A stretch of DNA of 64,000 nucleotides from Epiperipatus broadwayi (taxonomy: Eukaryota; Onychophora; Udeonychophora; Euonychophora; Peripatidae), in assembly GCA_028023455.1 (NCBI GenBank), contig JAQFVV010000278.1:714554-778553 (forward strand), in the 5' to 3' direction. The notes under the pieces are model-generated. The model ran no database searches, had not been told where the DNA came from, and saw only the letters and a program-made list of their open reading frames with translations. Positions 36,156-46,260 of this stretch are shown piece after piece. Made by a program: the position numbers and the translations under genes. Each line of letters opens with the position of its first letter. Within the stretch, counting starts at the first letter, position 1.

Positions 36156-36282
36156 GTCTAATATACTTTTTTTTTCATTCATATGCCAAATGCGTTGACC
36201 CAGAAGCTAACCCTCACCAGCTGCTTGGAAGGCAGCCATGCTAGCTACTAGGCCACCAATACTTGACTTGTCTAATATACTT
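36156..36282 (-). mobile_element. tRNA-derived SINE with 13-bp TSD
   Basis: GTCTAATATACTT is duplicated at 36156-36168 and 36270-36282. On the minus strand: TTGGTGGCCTAGTAGCTAGC, GCTGCCTTCCAAGCAGC (anticodon-stem-like, loop CTTCCAA), a decayed B box, and a poly-A tail. More diverged than the other SINEs, with a different loop. Confidence 0.87.
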
Positions 36283-36295
36283 ATTTATATAGACC

Positions 36296-36770
36296 CTACA
36301 GCTGCAGAAAGGAGTTTGCTATTAACTGAAAGGAGACCCTTTGATTCCTCTTGGAGGCCTTAAAGGAACCAAGCCGGGCAAATTCCTAATGTCCACTCCA
36401 TACGTTCTTGTCGTTGCAGCTGTTATTACTATGTGATTATTTATATAGTATACGAACATGGATGGGCTGCTCACCAACATGCATTAGCCAGCATGGTGAG
36501 TTTATTGGCTTTTTACCTCTGAGTTTAAGATCAAGAAACACCATGGTCTTTCTTCTCAGTGCCTGATAAGGCAAAATGAATGTTTGTGTAAATGATAAAT
36601 ATTTTTCCAATACATATATGCAATTATGACAGACAAAAATAAAGCATGGCCCTTATTCCCAGGAGGCTGTAAAGTCACCAACCAAGGCAGCGGTTGGTGG
36701 CCGAAGGCGGAGGGTGCTAAGAATCCCCTGATTGTGGACCCAGGCTGCCATTGCAACTTGATCACAGAGA
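36296..36770 (+). pseudogene. RTE 5' end fragment (leader plus first ~45 codons)
   Basis: Matches the reverse complement of 5100-5526 closely and carries the same translation start region ([29 protein letters not shown]). It diverges after a GCH codon run near 36760. LINEs usually lose their 5' ends, so an isolated 5' end is unusual and points to a deletion or a non-autonomous derivative. Confidence 0.88.
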
Positions 36771-37434
36771 TTGAAATTATTGATAAAAAGTTTAACCCTC
36801 TTTAAACTGGTAAATAAAACCTATTCTGCAATGCAGACTAATAAATAGTCAATTATAACATTACAAACTGCAATTATAAATTTCAAATTTCACCCAAGGT
36901 ATTACTTAGATTATAAGTGTAATAATGCTCAAAGCTAAATGAGTTTATAAGTAATCATTAAAAATCAGTCAACACTTAGACAATACCAAATATCAATAAC
37001 AATCAACAACTTCAAACTGTCATTAAGGCATCTTTTTTTATATCAAATATACTTATATAGACACTAAAGATTATATATGTATATATTTAAAAGTACATTT
37101 CTTTGTCATAAAATTTTTCCAAAAATAAAGTAGCAGAAATTAAAATTTCAAACATTTAAGTCAAACCAAATCCTACATGATTTTTCTTTATTTACAAGTA
37201 GTTACCATATTAATCATGTTATTATAAAAATTTGCAGAGCCAACCATTATGATAAAGTTATTATTATTATCATAATCATCATCATTATATAATATTTTTG
37301 TGATAAAAGTATTGAAGTGGATATGAGTTATATAATTAATATTTGGGCTTGGGAATTATTTTTAGGAAACTACATTTCTTTAAGCCAATAAACATTACTT
37401 GACCACCACTTCTTCTGTTTGTGTATAACTATTA
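36771..37434. other. Unassigned AT-rich sequence
   Basis: A phrase beginning AATATCAATAACAATCAAC occurs at 36072 and 36990, so 36040-36130 and 36960-37060 are diverged direct repeats around the SINE/LINE fragment. Nothing else. Confidence 0.5.
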
Positions 37435-37710
37435 TTAAAACAGGCAAAACTCACTATACGTATTGCTACACACAGCAAGCTAGAATAATCAATGGATGCC
37501 AGAAGGCTTGTGCATAAAGTCCCCATCTAGTGCCTATCATCCAATATCCCCAGACTGGTTTCTGGCTTGTGGCCTTCGTCAGTGAGGAGCCTTGGATCTG
37601 AGAGCACTGCACCTAGATCTTAGGATTTTATGCACAAGCCTTCTGGCATCTATTGATTACTCTAGCTTGCTGTGTGTGGCAATACGTATAGTGAGTTTTG
37701 CCTGTTTTAA
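37435..37710 (-). mobile_element. R2 copy E, palindrome with hammerhead
   Basis: Arms at 37435-37514 and 37634-37710 are almost perfectly complementary (CAGGCAAAACTCACTATACG / CGTATAGTGAGTTTTGCCTG). The outer arm sequence differs from other R2 copies yet pairs with its partner. The hammerhead lies at 37539-37597. No clear TSD. Confidence 0.9.
37539..37597 (-). ncRNA. Hammerhead ribozyme motif, R2 type (intact core)
   Basis: On the minus strand: ATCCAA outer helix I, GGC bulge, TCCTCA, CTGACGA, A, GGC-CACAA-GCC, A, GAAA, helix III ACCAGT, C, TGGGGA, TA, TTGGAT. The span is the same 59 bases as copy A. The helix III loop differs by one base and box position 7 is C. Every fixed core position is kept. 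Confidence 0.85.
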
Positions 37711-38740
37711 ATTACATTTCTCCGGTATTAATTATAAAATTACCTATGCGTCACTGATTCAAAAAATGTTCTGGATCTATGCTTTATACTTTTATAACAT
37801 CAGCTGCTTTACTCCAATGCTGTATTCATTCATTCCTTAATTGTTATTCTTTATGTTAATTTTAATTGTATTTTCAATGAGGAAAAGTTTTTGTTTGTTT
37901 TTGCCATCTTTAAATACATTTTTAAATTAGGAAACGGATCACAGGAATTTTTTTTCTTCATATACGTTGTTTTAATTGAAATACTGTAGTTGAAAAAAAA
38001 AAAAAAAAACTATTTCTTCTTTTATTATTTTTTATATTTGTTTTCATTAAAATATATTTAGAAAAAATAAAACAATTAATTTTCCTGAATGATTTACTGG
38101 AATAGTAAAATGGTAAAACCAGGATATCAGGGTATAAGAAATATGACTTCAGCTGTAAAACATCCAACACTCGATTTTTTGACATTTCATCAATAAACAA
38201 CAAAATCATTTTTTATTCATAAATAAATTAAACTTATTTTCCAATTTATTTCAATTTAATCGCAGTTTAATTTTAAATGGATTTTATTCTCTAAAATAAG
38301 TCATTTGGTCTATTACTCAGATTTGAAAAAATTCAAAGTCAAGTTTGACTTGTTTTATTTTTCTCAGCTGGAAATCTATTCATTGGTTTCGTATTTTTAA
38401 AACTGAAGATCTCAACATTATAATAAACCTCTCACTTTACTTAGCCATCTCATTACGTATTGATGCAAAACTGATATCATCGGGAAAAAAAACATGATTT
38501 AGAGGATTTCTCTCTACCAGATTTAAATTCATATTGCTTTTGCATTATAAAATTGTTAAGTTGCTTAAGATTTTAAAGATGTTGAAACTATGGAAATTTT
38601 TAAAATGACTCTTATTGTAATAAATAATATAAACATAGAAATGATAAATATAGTATAGATAAAGATGTAACTCATTTATAAAAGAATCAATTTATCAAAT
38701 TATATAAACATAATGAATACAACCCAAAAACTATTAAGAA
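37711..38740. other. Unassigned AT-rich sequence
   Basis: An A16-type tract at 37994-38009 and T tracts. No gene seen. Confidence 0.55.
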
Positions 38741-39004
38741 TATAAATGCAATTTATCCACCTTAATTTAAATACATGTTAGCAAAAAAAAAAATAGTATA
38801 AATATACACACAATCTTATCATTTGACTATCCTGCAGTCTTCTTTAGAGCCACTCCAAATTAAAATAGGAACGGCCTGGAAGTAAAATGCAGGGCTGTCA
38901 AAATTTAAGATTGTGTGTACATATACACAATATTTTTTATTTGCTTAAAAGCGTTCTAAGTAAGGTGGACAAATTGCATTTATATAAGTTATTACAGCAA
39001 AATA
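38741..39004. repeat. R4 palindromic element, copy 1
   Basis: The left arm 38741-38820 (ATAAATGCAATTTATCCACC, ATACACACAATCTTA) returns inverted at 38905-38987. The loop of about 85 bases contains GCCACTCC ... GGAACGGCC. A related copy lies at 60733-60857. Both continue with a TATTACAGCAA block. No hammerhead seen. Confidence 0.75.
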
Positions 39005-39089
39005 AGGGAATGGGTGGAAATAGAAATATTTATTGAAATTACTTTTTAATTCTAAGAAATGTATAGTGAGTAATAACCACTCTATGCAT

Positions 39090-39831
39090 AATTATTATAA
39101 TTAAACTGAAAGGCTGTAAACCTCTCAAGCTTATTATAATTATAATACTTATCTGTCAGCCAATCAGATGTTATGATGGCTGTCTGAATAGCGATCAAAC
39201 CATAAACACAAGACAAAGAATTTTACAAGAAATGGGTAGTCCACCCTCTTCTCTACTTGACTTTCTATATATCTAACCCAGTCCAAAGCATTTAGGTTTG
39301 AAAGTGTAAAACTTTAAATATCTTCACATTTAACTCAGTGAGTCTAAATTACAAACATACAGCACAGAATCCTATGATAAGTATTATAATTATAATAAAT
39401 GTGAGAGGTTTTCAGCCTTTCAATTTAATTTCAAACTGTCTGTGCTTTATAAAATAAATATTGTTTACATATGTTACTGCAATTTATAACATCTAAAAAC
39501 TACTGTGTAGTAAATAGTAGGATTTCATGCTGTATGTTTGTAATTTAGACTCAGTGAGTTAAATGTGAAGATTTTTAAAGCCTCACACTTTAAAACCTAA
39601 ATTCTTTAAACTGGCTTAGATATATAGAAAGACAAGTAGAGAAGAGGATGGACCACCCTTTTCTTGTAAAATTCTTTGTCTTGTGTTTACGGTTTGATCG
39701 CTATTCAGACACCCATCATAACATCTGATCGGCTGTCAGATAAGTATTATAATTATAATAAGTGCAAGAGGTTTGTAGCCTTTCAATTTAATTTCAAACT
39801 GTCTGCACTTTATAAAATAAATTATTATAAT
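39090..39831. mobile_element. R3' inverted dimer with 12-bp TSD
   Basis: AATTATTATAAT occurs at 39090-39101 and 39820-39831. Between them, blocks such as CAAGCTTATTATAATTATAA, TTTTACAAGAAATGGG and CTCAGTGAGTCTAAATTAC appear first in one orientation (39120-39400) and then inverted (39500-39800). It is homologous to the R3 array at 41726-43043. The TSD is AT-only, so its weight is modest. Confidence 0.75.
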
Positions 39832-40325
39832 GATAATAGTAACAATAGTTCAAATATGAAATGAATCAAACTTTCATATTATTCCAAAATTTATAATAGA
39901 TTAATAAAAAACAAAAATTACATTGATAAGCAAGTCCATATTGGATGATCAAAGAGCAAAATTATGGATAAACTAATAGGTAATTATAAATCAGAAGTTG
40001 ATAAGAAATATAAAACAAAATTGCATATAAAATTAATTTTGATTTTTGAAATATGATTTACTATGATCATACAGGGAAACAGAGATATGAGCCAAAGATC
40101 ATAACAATGAAATTAATAGATGAGATGATAAATATACTTTACACATTCATTACTTAACATATGGTCATAAAATAAATGCTGCAAAAATATTAAACCTTTA
40201 AATTACATTAAAGATTCAGGAAAAGACAAATCATATGAAACATATTACATTAAATATAACTTATTTAATTGTATTAATATTTACAAAACAATAAATTTAA
40301 TTAACAACAAAATAAGTGGGCATGA

Positions 40326-40419
40326 ATAAAAAATTATATATATATATATAAAGTTGTAAAATGTAAGTATTAATAAAAAATTATATATATATATATAAAG
40401 TTGTAAAATGTAAGTATTA
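40326..40419. repeat. 47-bp tandem duplication
   Basis: ATAAAAAATTATATATATAT followed by AAAGTTGTAAAATGTAAGTA occurs twice back to back, directly left of the R1 dimer. Confidence 0.85.
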
Positions 40420-40560
40420 ACTGAAATACAGGCTTATTATATACCTGTATCAATATATGTAATATCTAGGGTATATGAGTACAGACTTTCACACCACCCA
40501 CCACTCACCACTATCTCAAATCACTGATACACTTAAACACATATATGTTGAAAAGATAAA

Positions 40561-40620
40561 TAATCACCAATAGATGTATTTCATGCTAAACCAGCAATAG
40601 CCAGTTGTTCCAGATAATCA
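40561..40620 (-). ncRNA. Decayed R1 hammerhead motif
   Basis: On the minus strand the box reads CTGGCTA instead of CTGATGA. Stem II TGCT/AGCA with loop GGTTT and GAAA are kept. Helix I TTGGT and GATTAT strands are intact. Probably inactive. Confidence 0.65.
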
Positions 40621-41036
40621 TTTCTACACATATATGCAGTAAGTGCTCAGATATATATTAAGATAGCCAATCCTCATACTTTAATGGACAGGCTTCAATC
40701 CACTCCATACACACTTCAACTCTTCTACCATCCATCCAATTGAAAATCTGATGATGGAATGCTCAAAGGCCACCTTGAGACTGAGATTCTTGTCATACTA
40801 ATGTTGACCTAATGTCAATCTGACCCCTCATGTACAGGACAATCCATTTAATACATATACAAAAGATGGGTAGACATCTCTACTAAGTAATAATTAAAAC
40901 ACACAGGCTTATTACATACATGTGTCTATATAGGTAATATATAGGGTATATGAGTACAGACTTTCACACAACCCACCACTCTTCACACTATCTCATAACA
41001 CTGATACACTCGAACACATATATGTTGAAAAGATAA

Positions 41037-41095
41037 ATAATCACCAATATACATACTTCATGCTAAACCAGCAAACATCGATCCAGATTATCATC
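41037..41095 (-). ncRNA. Decayed R1 hammerhead motif, second unit
   Basis: Stem II and GGTTT loop are kept and helix I TTGGTGATTA is intact. The CTGATGA box has lost bases (CGATGTT region) and GAAA reads GAAG. Confidence 0.6.
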
Positions 41096-41152
41096 TCTAC
41101 ACATATATGCAATAAGTGCTCAGATATATCTTAAGATAAAATGTAGGTATTA

Positions 41153-41712
41153 TTTATTTTGCATATTTTTATGTTATATAGTCAACTCTTTGAAATTAAA
41201 TTTCTATATGAACCTTTTATTCTATTTTATTGACGTTTGCTTTAACAAAAAAAATTTAAGATTTAATGTAAAATAAACAAAGAATTTCAATATTATATAA
41301 ATAAATGTGAGAATTTTATACTGGTCTGAAAGCCATCATTTCAACTTCAACTATAAGCTAGTCAAAACTAAATGTAAATACAGTATTATTGAATCTATTT
41401 CACTAAATATCACATTTCAAACTTGAATTTAAGTATTATATTTAAATTTTCTTTCTCATTTAAATACTATACATCTGTAGTTAAATCATATACTAATTTT
41501 ATTTCTGAACATTTTAATAATGGTGACTCTCTTTGCATAAACATAATAATATGCTAATCAAAACTAAATATAAATATGGTACTATAGCATCTATTTTTTC
41601 CTCTCACTAAATATTACACTACAAATGTGAATTTATGTACTGTAATCACATTTTCTTTGCAATTTAAATACTACATGACTGTAGTAAAAAAACATATGTA
41701 CTGTTTTTTATT
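41153..41712. other. Unassigned AT-rich sequence
   Basis: Loose internal repetition (AAACTAAATGTAAATAC near 41360, AAACTAAATATAAATATG near 41560) suggests an old ~200-bp duplication. Nothing else. Confidence 0.5.
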
Positions 41713-43056
41713 TAAGTGGTTTTTAAATAATATTTAAAGCACAGTCGATATTGAAATAATTGAGAGTGCAAATTTCTCAAGCATTTATGACTACAACTAG
41801 CAATCAAATCTTAAGCATTGGGACAGAGAATTTAATAAGAAAAGAGCGGTTCCACTCTCTTCTTTACTTGTCTTTATATATATCCAAGCCAGTCCAAAGT
41901 ACTTATATTTGAAAACGTGAATCTTAAATATCTTCACACTTAACTCACTGAGTTCAAATTATGAACATACAGTGTGAAATCTTGCGATTTACTACACAGT
42001 AGTTTTTGATGTTATAAATTTGCAGCAATAGATGTAAATAATATTTAAAGTGCAGTCAATATTGAAATAATTGAGAGAGTGCCAATTTCTCAAGCGCTTA
42101 TGACTACAACTAGTCAATCAAATCTTAAGCACTGGGACAGAGAATTTAATAAGAAAAGAGCGGTTCCACTCTCTTCTTTACTTGTCTTTATATATATCCA
42201 AGCCAGTCCAAACTACTTATATTTGAAAGCGTGAATCTTAAATATCTTCACACTTAACTCACTGAGTTCAAATTATGAACATACAGCATAAAATCTTTTG
42301 ATTTACTATGCAGTAGCTTTCAATGTTATAAATTTGCAGCAATATATGTAAATAATATTTAAAGCACAGTCGATATTGAAATAAGTGAGAGAGTGCAAAT
42401 TTCTCAAGCGCTTATGACTACAACTAGCCAATCAAATCTTAAGCACTGGGACAGAAAATTTAATAAGAAAAGAGCAGGTCCACTCTCTTCTTTACTGCAT
42501 AGTAAATCGAAAGATTTCACGCTGTATGTTCATAATTTGAACTCAGTGAGTTAAGTGTGAAGATATTTAAGATTCATGCTTTCAAATATAAGTACTTTGG
42601 ACTGGCTTGGATATATATAAAGACAAGTAAAGAAGAGAGTGGAACTGCTCTTTTCTTATTAAATTCTCTGTCCCAGTGCTTAAGATTTGATTGGCTAGTT
42701 GTAGTCATAAGTGCTTGAGAAATTTGCACTCTCTCAATTATTTCAATATCGACTGCGCTTTAAATATTATTTACATATATTGCTGAAAATTTATAACATC
42801 GAAAACTACTGTATAGTAAATCGAAAGATTTTATGCTGTATGTTCATAATTTGAACTCAGTGAGTTAAGTGTGAAGATGTTTAAGATTCATGCTTTCAAA
42901 TATAAGTACTTTGGACTGGCTTGGACATATATAAAGACAAGTAAAGAAGAGAGTGGAACCGCTCTTTTCTTATTAAATTCTCTGTCCCAGTGCTTAAGAT
43001 TTGATTGGCTAGTTGTAGTCATAAGCGCTTGAGAAATTTGCACTAAGTGGTTTTTA
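41713..43056. mobile_element. R3 multimer: three direct plus two inverted units, 13-bp TSD
   Basis: TAAGTGGTTTTTA is duplicated at 41713-41725 and 43044-43056. The insert 41726-43043 holds units of about 310 bp. Starts near 41727, 42040 and 42353 (TAATATTTAAAG, CAGTCGATATTG) are in direct orientation. From about 42495 two units follow inverted (CTCAGTGAGTTAAGTGTGAA, CAAGTAAAGAAGAGAGTGGA). The last is cut at the TSD. No hammerhead was found in the unit. A small hairpin AAATC-GAAA-GATTT is at 42504. Confidence 0.9.
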
Positions 43057-43392
43057 TTATGGTGGAATTTCTTTCTTTTCACAGCCATAATATTTTTTTA
43101 ATTGGTTGTAGATTTGATATGTAACAGTAATTGTCAATTTGACACATGACAGACAGACAAACAAATTTAAATTCCCCAATCAGACAACAGAGAAAATACA
43201 GATTGTATATATAAGATTGTTATTTTACTTCCATTATGGAAAATCTAGATGGTGGTATATATGGAATAATTGTCTAATGTTAAATTAGTTTAATATTTGA
43301 AATGGGCATTAAACCATGTGCTAAAAAGGCTTTATACTAATAATAATTTTTAATATATTTTTATAGAGCTGTTATATATATATATATATATA

Positions 43393-43409
43393 TACTGGAA
43401 AATTTTATT

Positions 43410-43456
<47 letters not shown>

Positions 43457-43477
43457 CATTAATAAAATTTTCCAGTA
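43393..43477. repeat. (TA)n flanked by short inverted repeats
   Basis: TACTGGAAAATTTTATTA and TAATAAAATTTTCCAGTA face each other across a TA run. A strong hairpin or cruciform is expected. Confidence 0.85.
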
Positions 43478-43490
43478 TTAAACTTTTAAA

Positions 43491-43966
43491 CATCTCATGA
43501 TCACTATCTCCCATGCTTGCTCATAACTGTTGTTAAAATAAGCATAATTCTCTCCATACAGTAGTGCCACTCAAAGCAAAACAGAGTAATCAATTGATGC
43601 CAGAAGGCTTGTGCATAACATACCTATCTAGTGCCTACTCATCCAATATCCCCAAACTAGTTTCTATATAAGCTATTGAGCTTAGATTGAAAATATTTGT
43701 GCGTTTTCAATTTCTCATAGTTTTGTAGTTATGTAGATTTAAAAGGTGGCTGCTGGAGGGGTGCATTAGATCCTAAGATCTAGGTGCAGTGCTCTCAGAT
43801 CCAAAGCTCTTCACTGATGAAGGCCACAAGCCAGAATCTAGTTTGGAGCTATTGGATGAATAGGCACTAGATAGGGATTTTACGCACAAGCCTTCTGGCA
43901 TCCATTGATTACTCTGTCTTGCTTTGAGTGGCACTACTGTATGGAGAGAGTTTTACCTATTTTAAA
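43491..43966 (+). mobile_element. R2 copy F, longest copy with both full arms
   Basis: The left arm (CTCTCCATACAGTAGTGCCA ... CCAATATCCCCAAACTAG) and right arm (CTAGTTTGGAGCTATTGG ... GGCACTACTGTATGGAGAG) are inverted over about 130 bp. The centre holds the ribozyme 5' half and a unique stretch (GGTGGCTGCTGGAGGGGTGC). CCAGTATTAAAC and CCAGTAATTAAAAAC at the edges hint at an imperfect TSD. A mutated hammerhead is at 43799-43857. Confidence 0.88.
43799..43857 (+). ncRNA. Mutated R2 hammerhead motif
   Basis: CTGATGA (43814-43820), stem II GGC-CACAA-GCC and outer helix I CCAA/TTGG are present. GAAA reads GAAT, and the base before the predicted cut is T. The 15.1-16.1 pair is lost, so activity is unlikely. 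Confidence 0.75.
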
Positions 43967-44065
43967 ATGTCCAGTAATTAAAAACTATTGTAATAACAAT
44001 AAAAATAATAAATATAATGAATAAATAACTATTATATATAGTTTTCAATTTCATAGAAGTATTTT

Positions 44066-44620
44066 TGGTTAATTTCTTTACTCCATTCAGCTTCCGTTAA
44101 ATTCAAAAATCATAACAAGCAAACATCATCATTTCAAATCCCATGAATCTTGAATTTTAACATTAGCAGCTTGTCTATTAATTATATTCATTTTATTTCT
44201 ATTTATTATATTTATTTTCTTAATTTTTTATGGTTTAGATTAAGAGACAAACTATAATAAAAGAAAAATTAAAGAGGCAATTTTAATAAATAGAAATAAA
44301 ATGAATATAATTAATAGACAAGCTGCAAACATTAAAATTCAGAATTCATGGGGTATGAGTGAATGATGTTTGCTTCAGTTATGTTTTTTTGAATTTAATG
44401 GCAGTTGAGTGAGTTTAAGGAATTAGCCAAAACTCCTTCTGTGGATTGAAAGACGGTATATAATAGTTCATTATTCATTATATTTATTATTTATATATAT
44501 AAATATAATGGTAATAAACTATTATAAACAGTCTTTCAATCTGCAAAAAAACTTTTGGCTAATTTCTTAAACCTCCCTCAACTGCCATTAAATTAAACAA
44601 AACAAAGGAGAAGCAACTGT
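44066..44620. repeat. PLE family 2 terminal repeats: three alternating inverted arms
   Basis: The arm 44066-44210 is inverted at 44285-44434. Part of it (44380-44480) is inverted again at 44495-44620 (AACTATTATAAACAG, CCTCAACTGCCATTAAATT). The blocks match the ends of the PLE at 17005-18955. The stretch 44225-44300 (AAAGAAAAATTAAAGAGGC, TAATAAATAGAAATAAAATG) matches the downstream end of the PLE coding region, so copies of the element lie head to tail or inverted here. Confidence 0.8.
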
Positions 44621-45837
44621 TTTCAACTATGCATTTTATAAAATTTATTAACAATATTTTAAAAAGTGCTAAAAATAAAGTTTTAAATAATAATGTATAC
44701 TGTATGCTATATCCTTCCTGTGTTGTATGCCCATGCATTTTTTCAAATGTAAAGTTACATAAAGAAGGTAATCTTTTGCAAATTATGATAGATTTTGATG
44801 GTTCATTCATGTATCAAACTTCTAAATATATTGGTAAGCTTTTACAAGAGTTTTTAGGATTTGGAAAAAATACTATTGCTTCATCTTTTGACTATGTAAA
44901 TAGTATTAAAAATTTAGTGATTAATGAAAATGATGTTATTGCCTCATTAGATGTAATAGAAATGTATGATTCTATTGATAGAATGGATTAAAAAGTAAAG
45001 GTGTTTGTAAATAAGTGATAAAGTTTATTGATGATTTTTTTAAATTTTTTTGATAACATTGTTGCTTCTTTTGAAGGTCAGTAATATAAAATGTCTAAAG
45101 GTTGGCCTTTGGATCTCCCTGTAATTGCACAAGTTTGCAATTTTGTTTTGTCTACATATAAGAATGGTATTTTTAATATGTGCTTTTTTAAAGATATTAA
45201 AATTTACAAAAAGTATGTGGATTATGTTTTTGTTTGAGAAATACTAATAGTATTAATTCGCTTATAGAGGAATTAAATAGTTTGAATGGCTTGAAATGGA
45301 CTATTTAAAAGGAACAGGACAAAAGTATTAAATATTTGGATTTAATTAATACAAGATATAACAATATATTAAATTATAAATTAATAATCAACCCATTGCA
45401 AAAAAGGGGATATATAAATTGTAAATCCAAAATACCAATTATGCATAAGATGGCAACTATTAGATTTTTTGAGTTTTGTAATGAAAAATTTTGTCATTAC
45501 CAAAGTGATAAACTGAAAAATATTGAGATATTTGTCAAGGAATTGCTTGTTGTTGGTTATAAAATGGAACAAATAAACAATACTTTGTGTCAATTTAAAA
45601 AGAATTATAACAGTTAAAAGGAAATGAAGATTGATAGTGAAAAATGAATATCTATTCCATTTATTTTAAATCCACAAGTGAATTTTTTTAAGGATATGTA
45701 TAAGAACATGTTTAATGTTTCATTCTATGTTCCAAATAATGTTAATAAATTAGTGAGTAATTCTAAGGATGTCATACCTGTCAAGCAGAAAAATAATGTT
45801 GTATATCAATTTTTTTGTGAGTGTATGTTATCATATA
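44621..45837 (+). pseudogene. PLE family 2 reverse transcriptase and GIY-YIG start, broken
   Basis: 44629-44991 has VKLHKEGNLLQIMIDFDGS and VIASLDVIEMYDSIDRM (RT motif A region). Around 45095-45235, in other frames, come MSKGWPLDLPV (motif B; usually GLPMG/S) and YKKYVDYVFV, where the catalytic YVDD reads YVDY, so the second aspartate is lost. 45336-45617 is the RT C-terminal linker (LIINPLQKRGYI, HYQSDKLKNIEIFVKELL). 45678-45840 leads into the GIY-YIG block (NSKDVIPVKQKNNVVYQFF). The frame is interrupted several times, and the R8 palindrome truncates the end at about 45838. Confidence 0.85.
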
Positions 45838-45897
45838 TAGAAAAAATACATTTATTTAAATATTCCAAATAAATTAAACTGTTAGTAATAGCACATA

Positions 45898-45965
45898 GGT
45901 CAGTATCTGCACAACGTTTTGAGATGTACTATTCTCCCCTCTTCTTCAGTTTTGCTGGCCTGACC
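45898..45965 (-). ncRNA. Hammerhead-like motif, R8 left arm
   Basis: On the minus strand: outer helix I GGTCAG/CTGACC, box CTGAAGA (complement of 45943-45949), stem II GAGG...TCTC with one extra A, then CAAA in place of GAAA, ACGT helix III, T, and GTGC starting helix I. One essential G is changed, so this copy is probably inactive. Confidence 0.65.
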
Positions 45966-46132
45966 AGTGATAGTACTAGCATAGGATTTGAATCTGGATC
46001 CTTAGATTCTTGAATATTGAATTTTAGGTAATGTTCTAGCAGGGTGGCTCAATTGGTTAGAACATTACCTTAAAATTCAATACTCAAGGATTTTAGGGGT
46101 CCATGTTTGATTCCCATGCTAGTACTGTGATT

Positions 46133-46201
46133 GGTCAGGTCAGAAACACCTCAAGAAGAGGGGGGAATAATAGTTTTTGAAATGTTGTGCATATACTAAC
46201 T
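46133..46201 (+). ncRNA. Hammerhead-like motif, R8 right arm
   Basis: The box reads CTCAAGA (46150-46156), one change from CTGAAGA. GAAA (46179-46182) is intact. Helix III reads ATGT (ACGT in the other arm) and T46186 precedes the predicted cut. CAC before the box pairs with GTG after the cut. The two arms carry different damage, so together they point to an intact ancestor. Confidence 0.6.
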
Positions 46202-46260
46202 CTGTGCTATTACTAACATTTTAATGTATTTGGAATATTTAAATAAAATAATTTTTTTCT

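Larger units (their letters stand above)
40405..41152 (-). mobile_element. R1 direct dimer with 15-bp TSD
   Basis: AAAATGTAAGTATTA (40405-40419) and AAAATGTAGGTATTA (41138-41152) bound 40420-41137. Inside are two R1 units in the same minus orientation. The first is long (40420 to about 40905). The second starts at ACAGGCTTATTACATAC (about 40914) and is cut short at 41137. Each unit has a hammerhead-like apex (40561-40620 and 41037-41095), both mutated. A head-to-tail dimer within one TSD pair suggests that a multimeric RNA was inserted. Confidence 0.85.
45837..46260. mobile_element. R8: palindromic tRNA-like element with hammerhead in each arm
   Basis: Arms of roughly 190-200 bp are inverted around a loop at 46039-46057 (outer ends TTTAAATATTCCAAAT / ATTTGGAATATTTAAA). 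The right arm plus loop contains a tRNA-like A box TGGCTCAATTGGTTAG (46045-46060) and B-box-like TGTTTGATTCCC (near 46104). Behind it comes a hammerhead layout. The left arm breaks off inside the A box. The element truncates PLE family 2 coding sequence on its left. No TSD was identified because the palindrome extends to the edges. Confidence 0.87.

Noticed and set aside
40740-40775. CTGATGATGGAATG in R1 as a second hammerhead core
   Set aside because: No stem II or GAAA at the right distance; it is part of the apex inverted repeat.
42504-42517. AAATC-GAAA-GATTT hairpin in R3 as a hammerhead part
   Set aside because: No CTGANGA box upstream and no helix I pairing; only a stable tetraloop hairpin.
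42888-43088. 66-codon minus-strand frame
   Set aside because: Lies across the R3 repeat and its edge; no domain.
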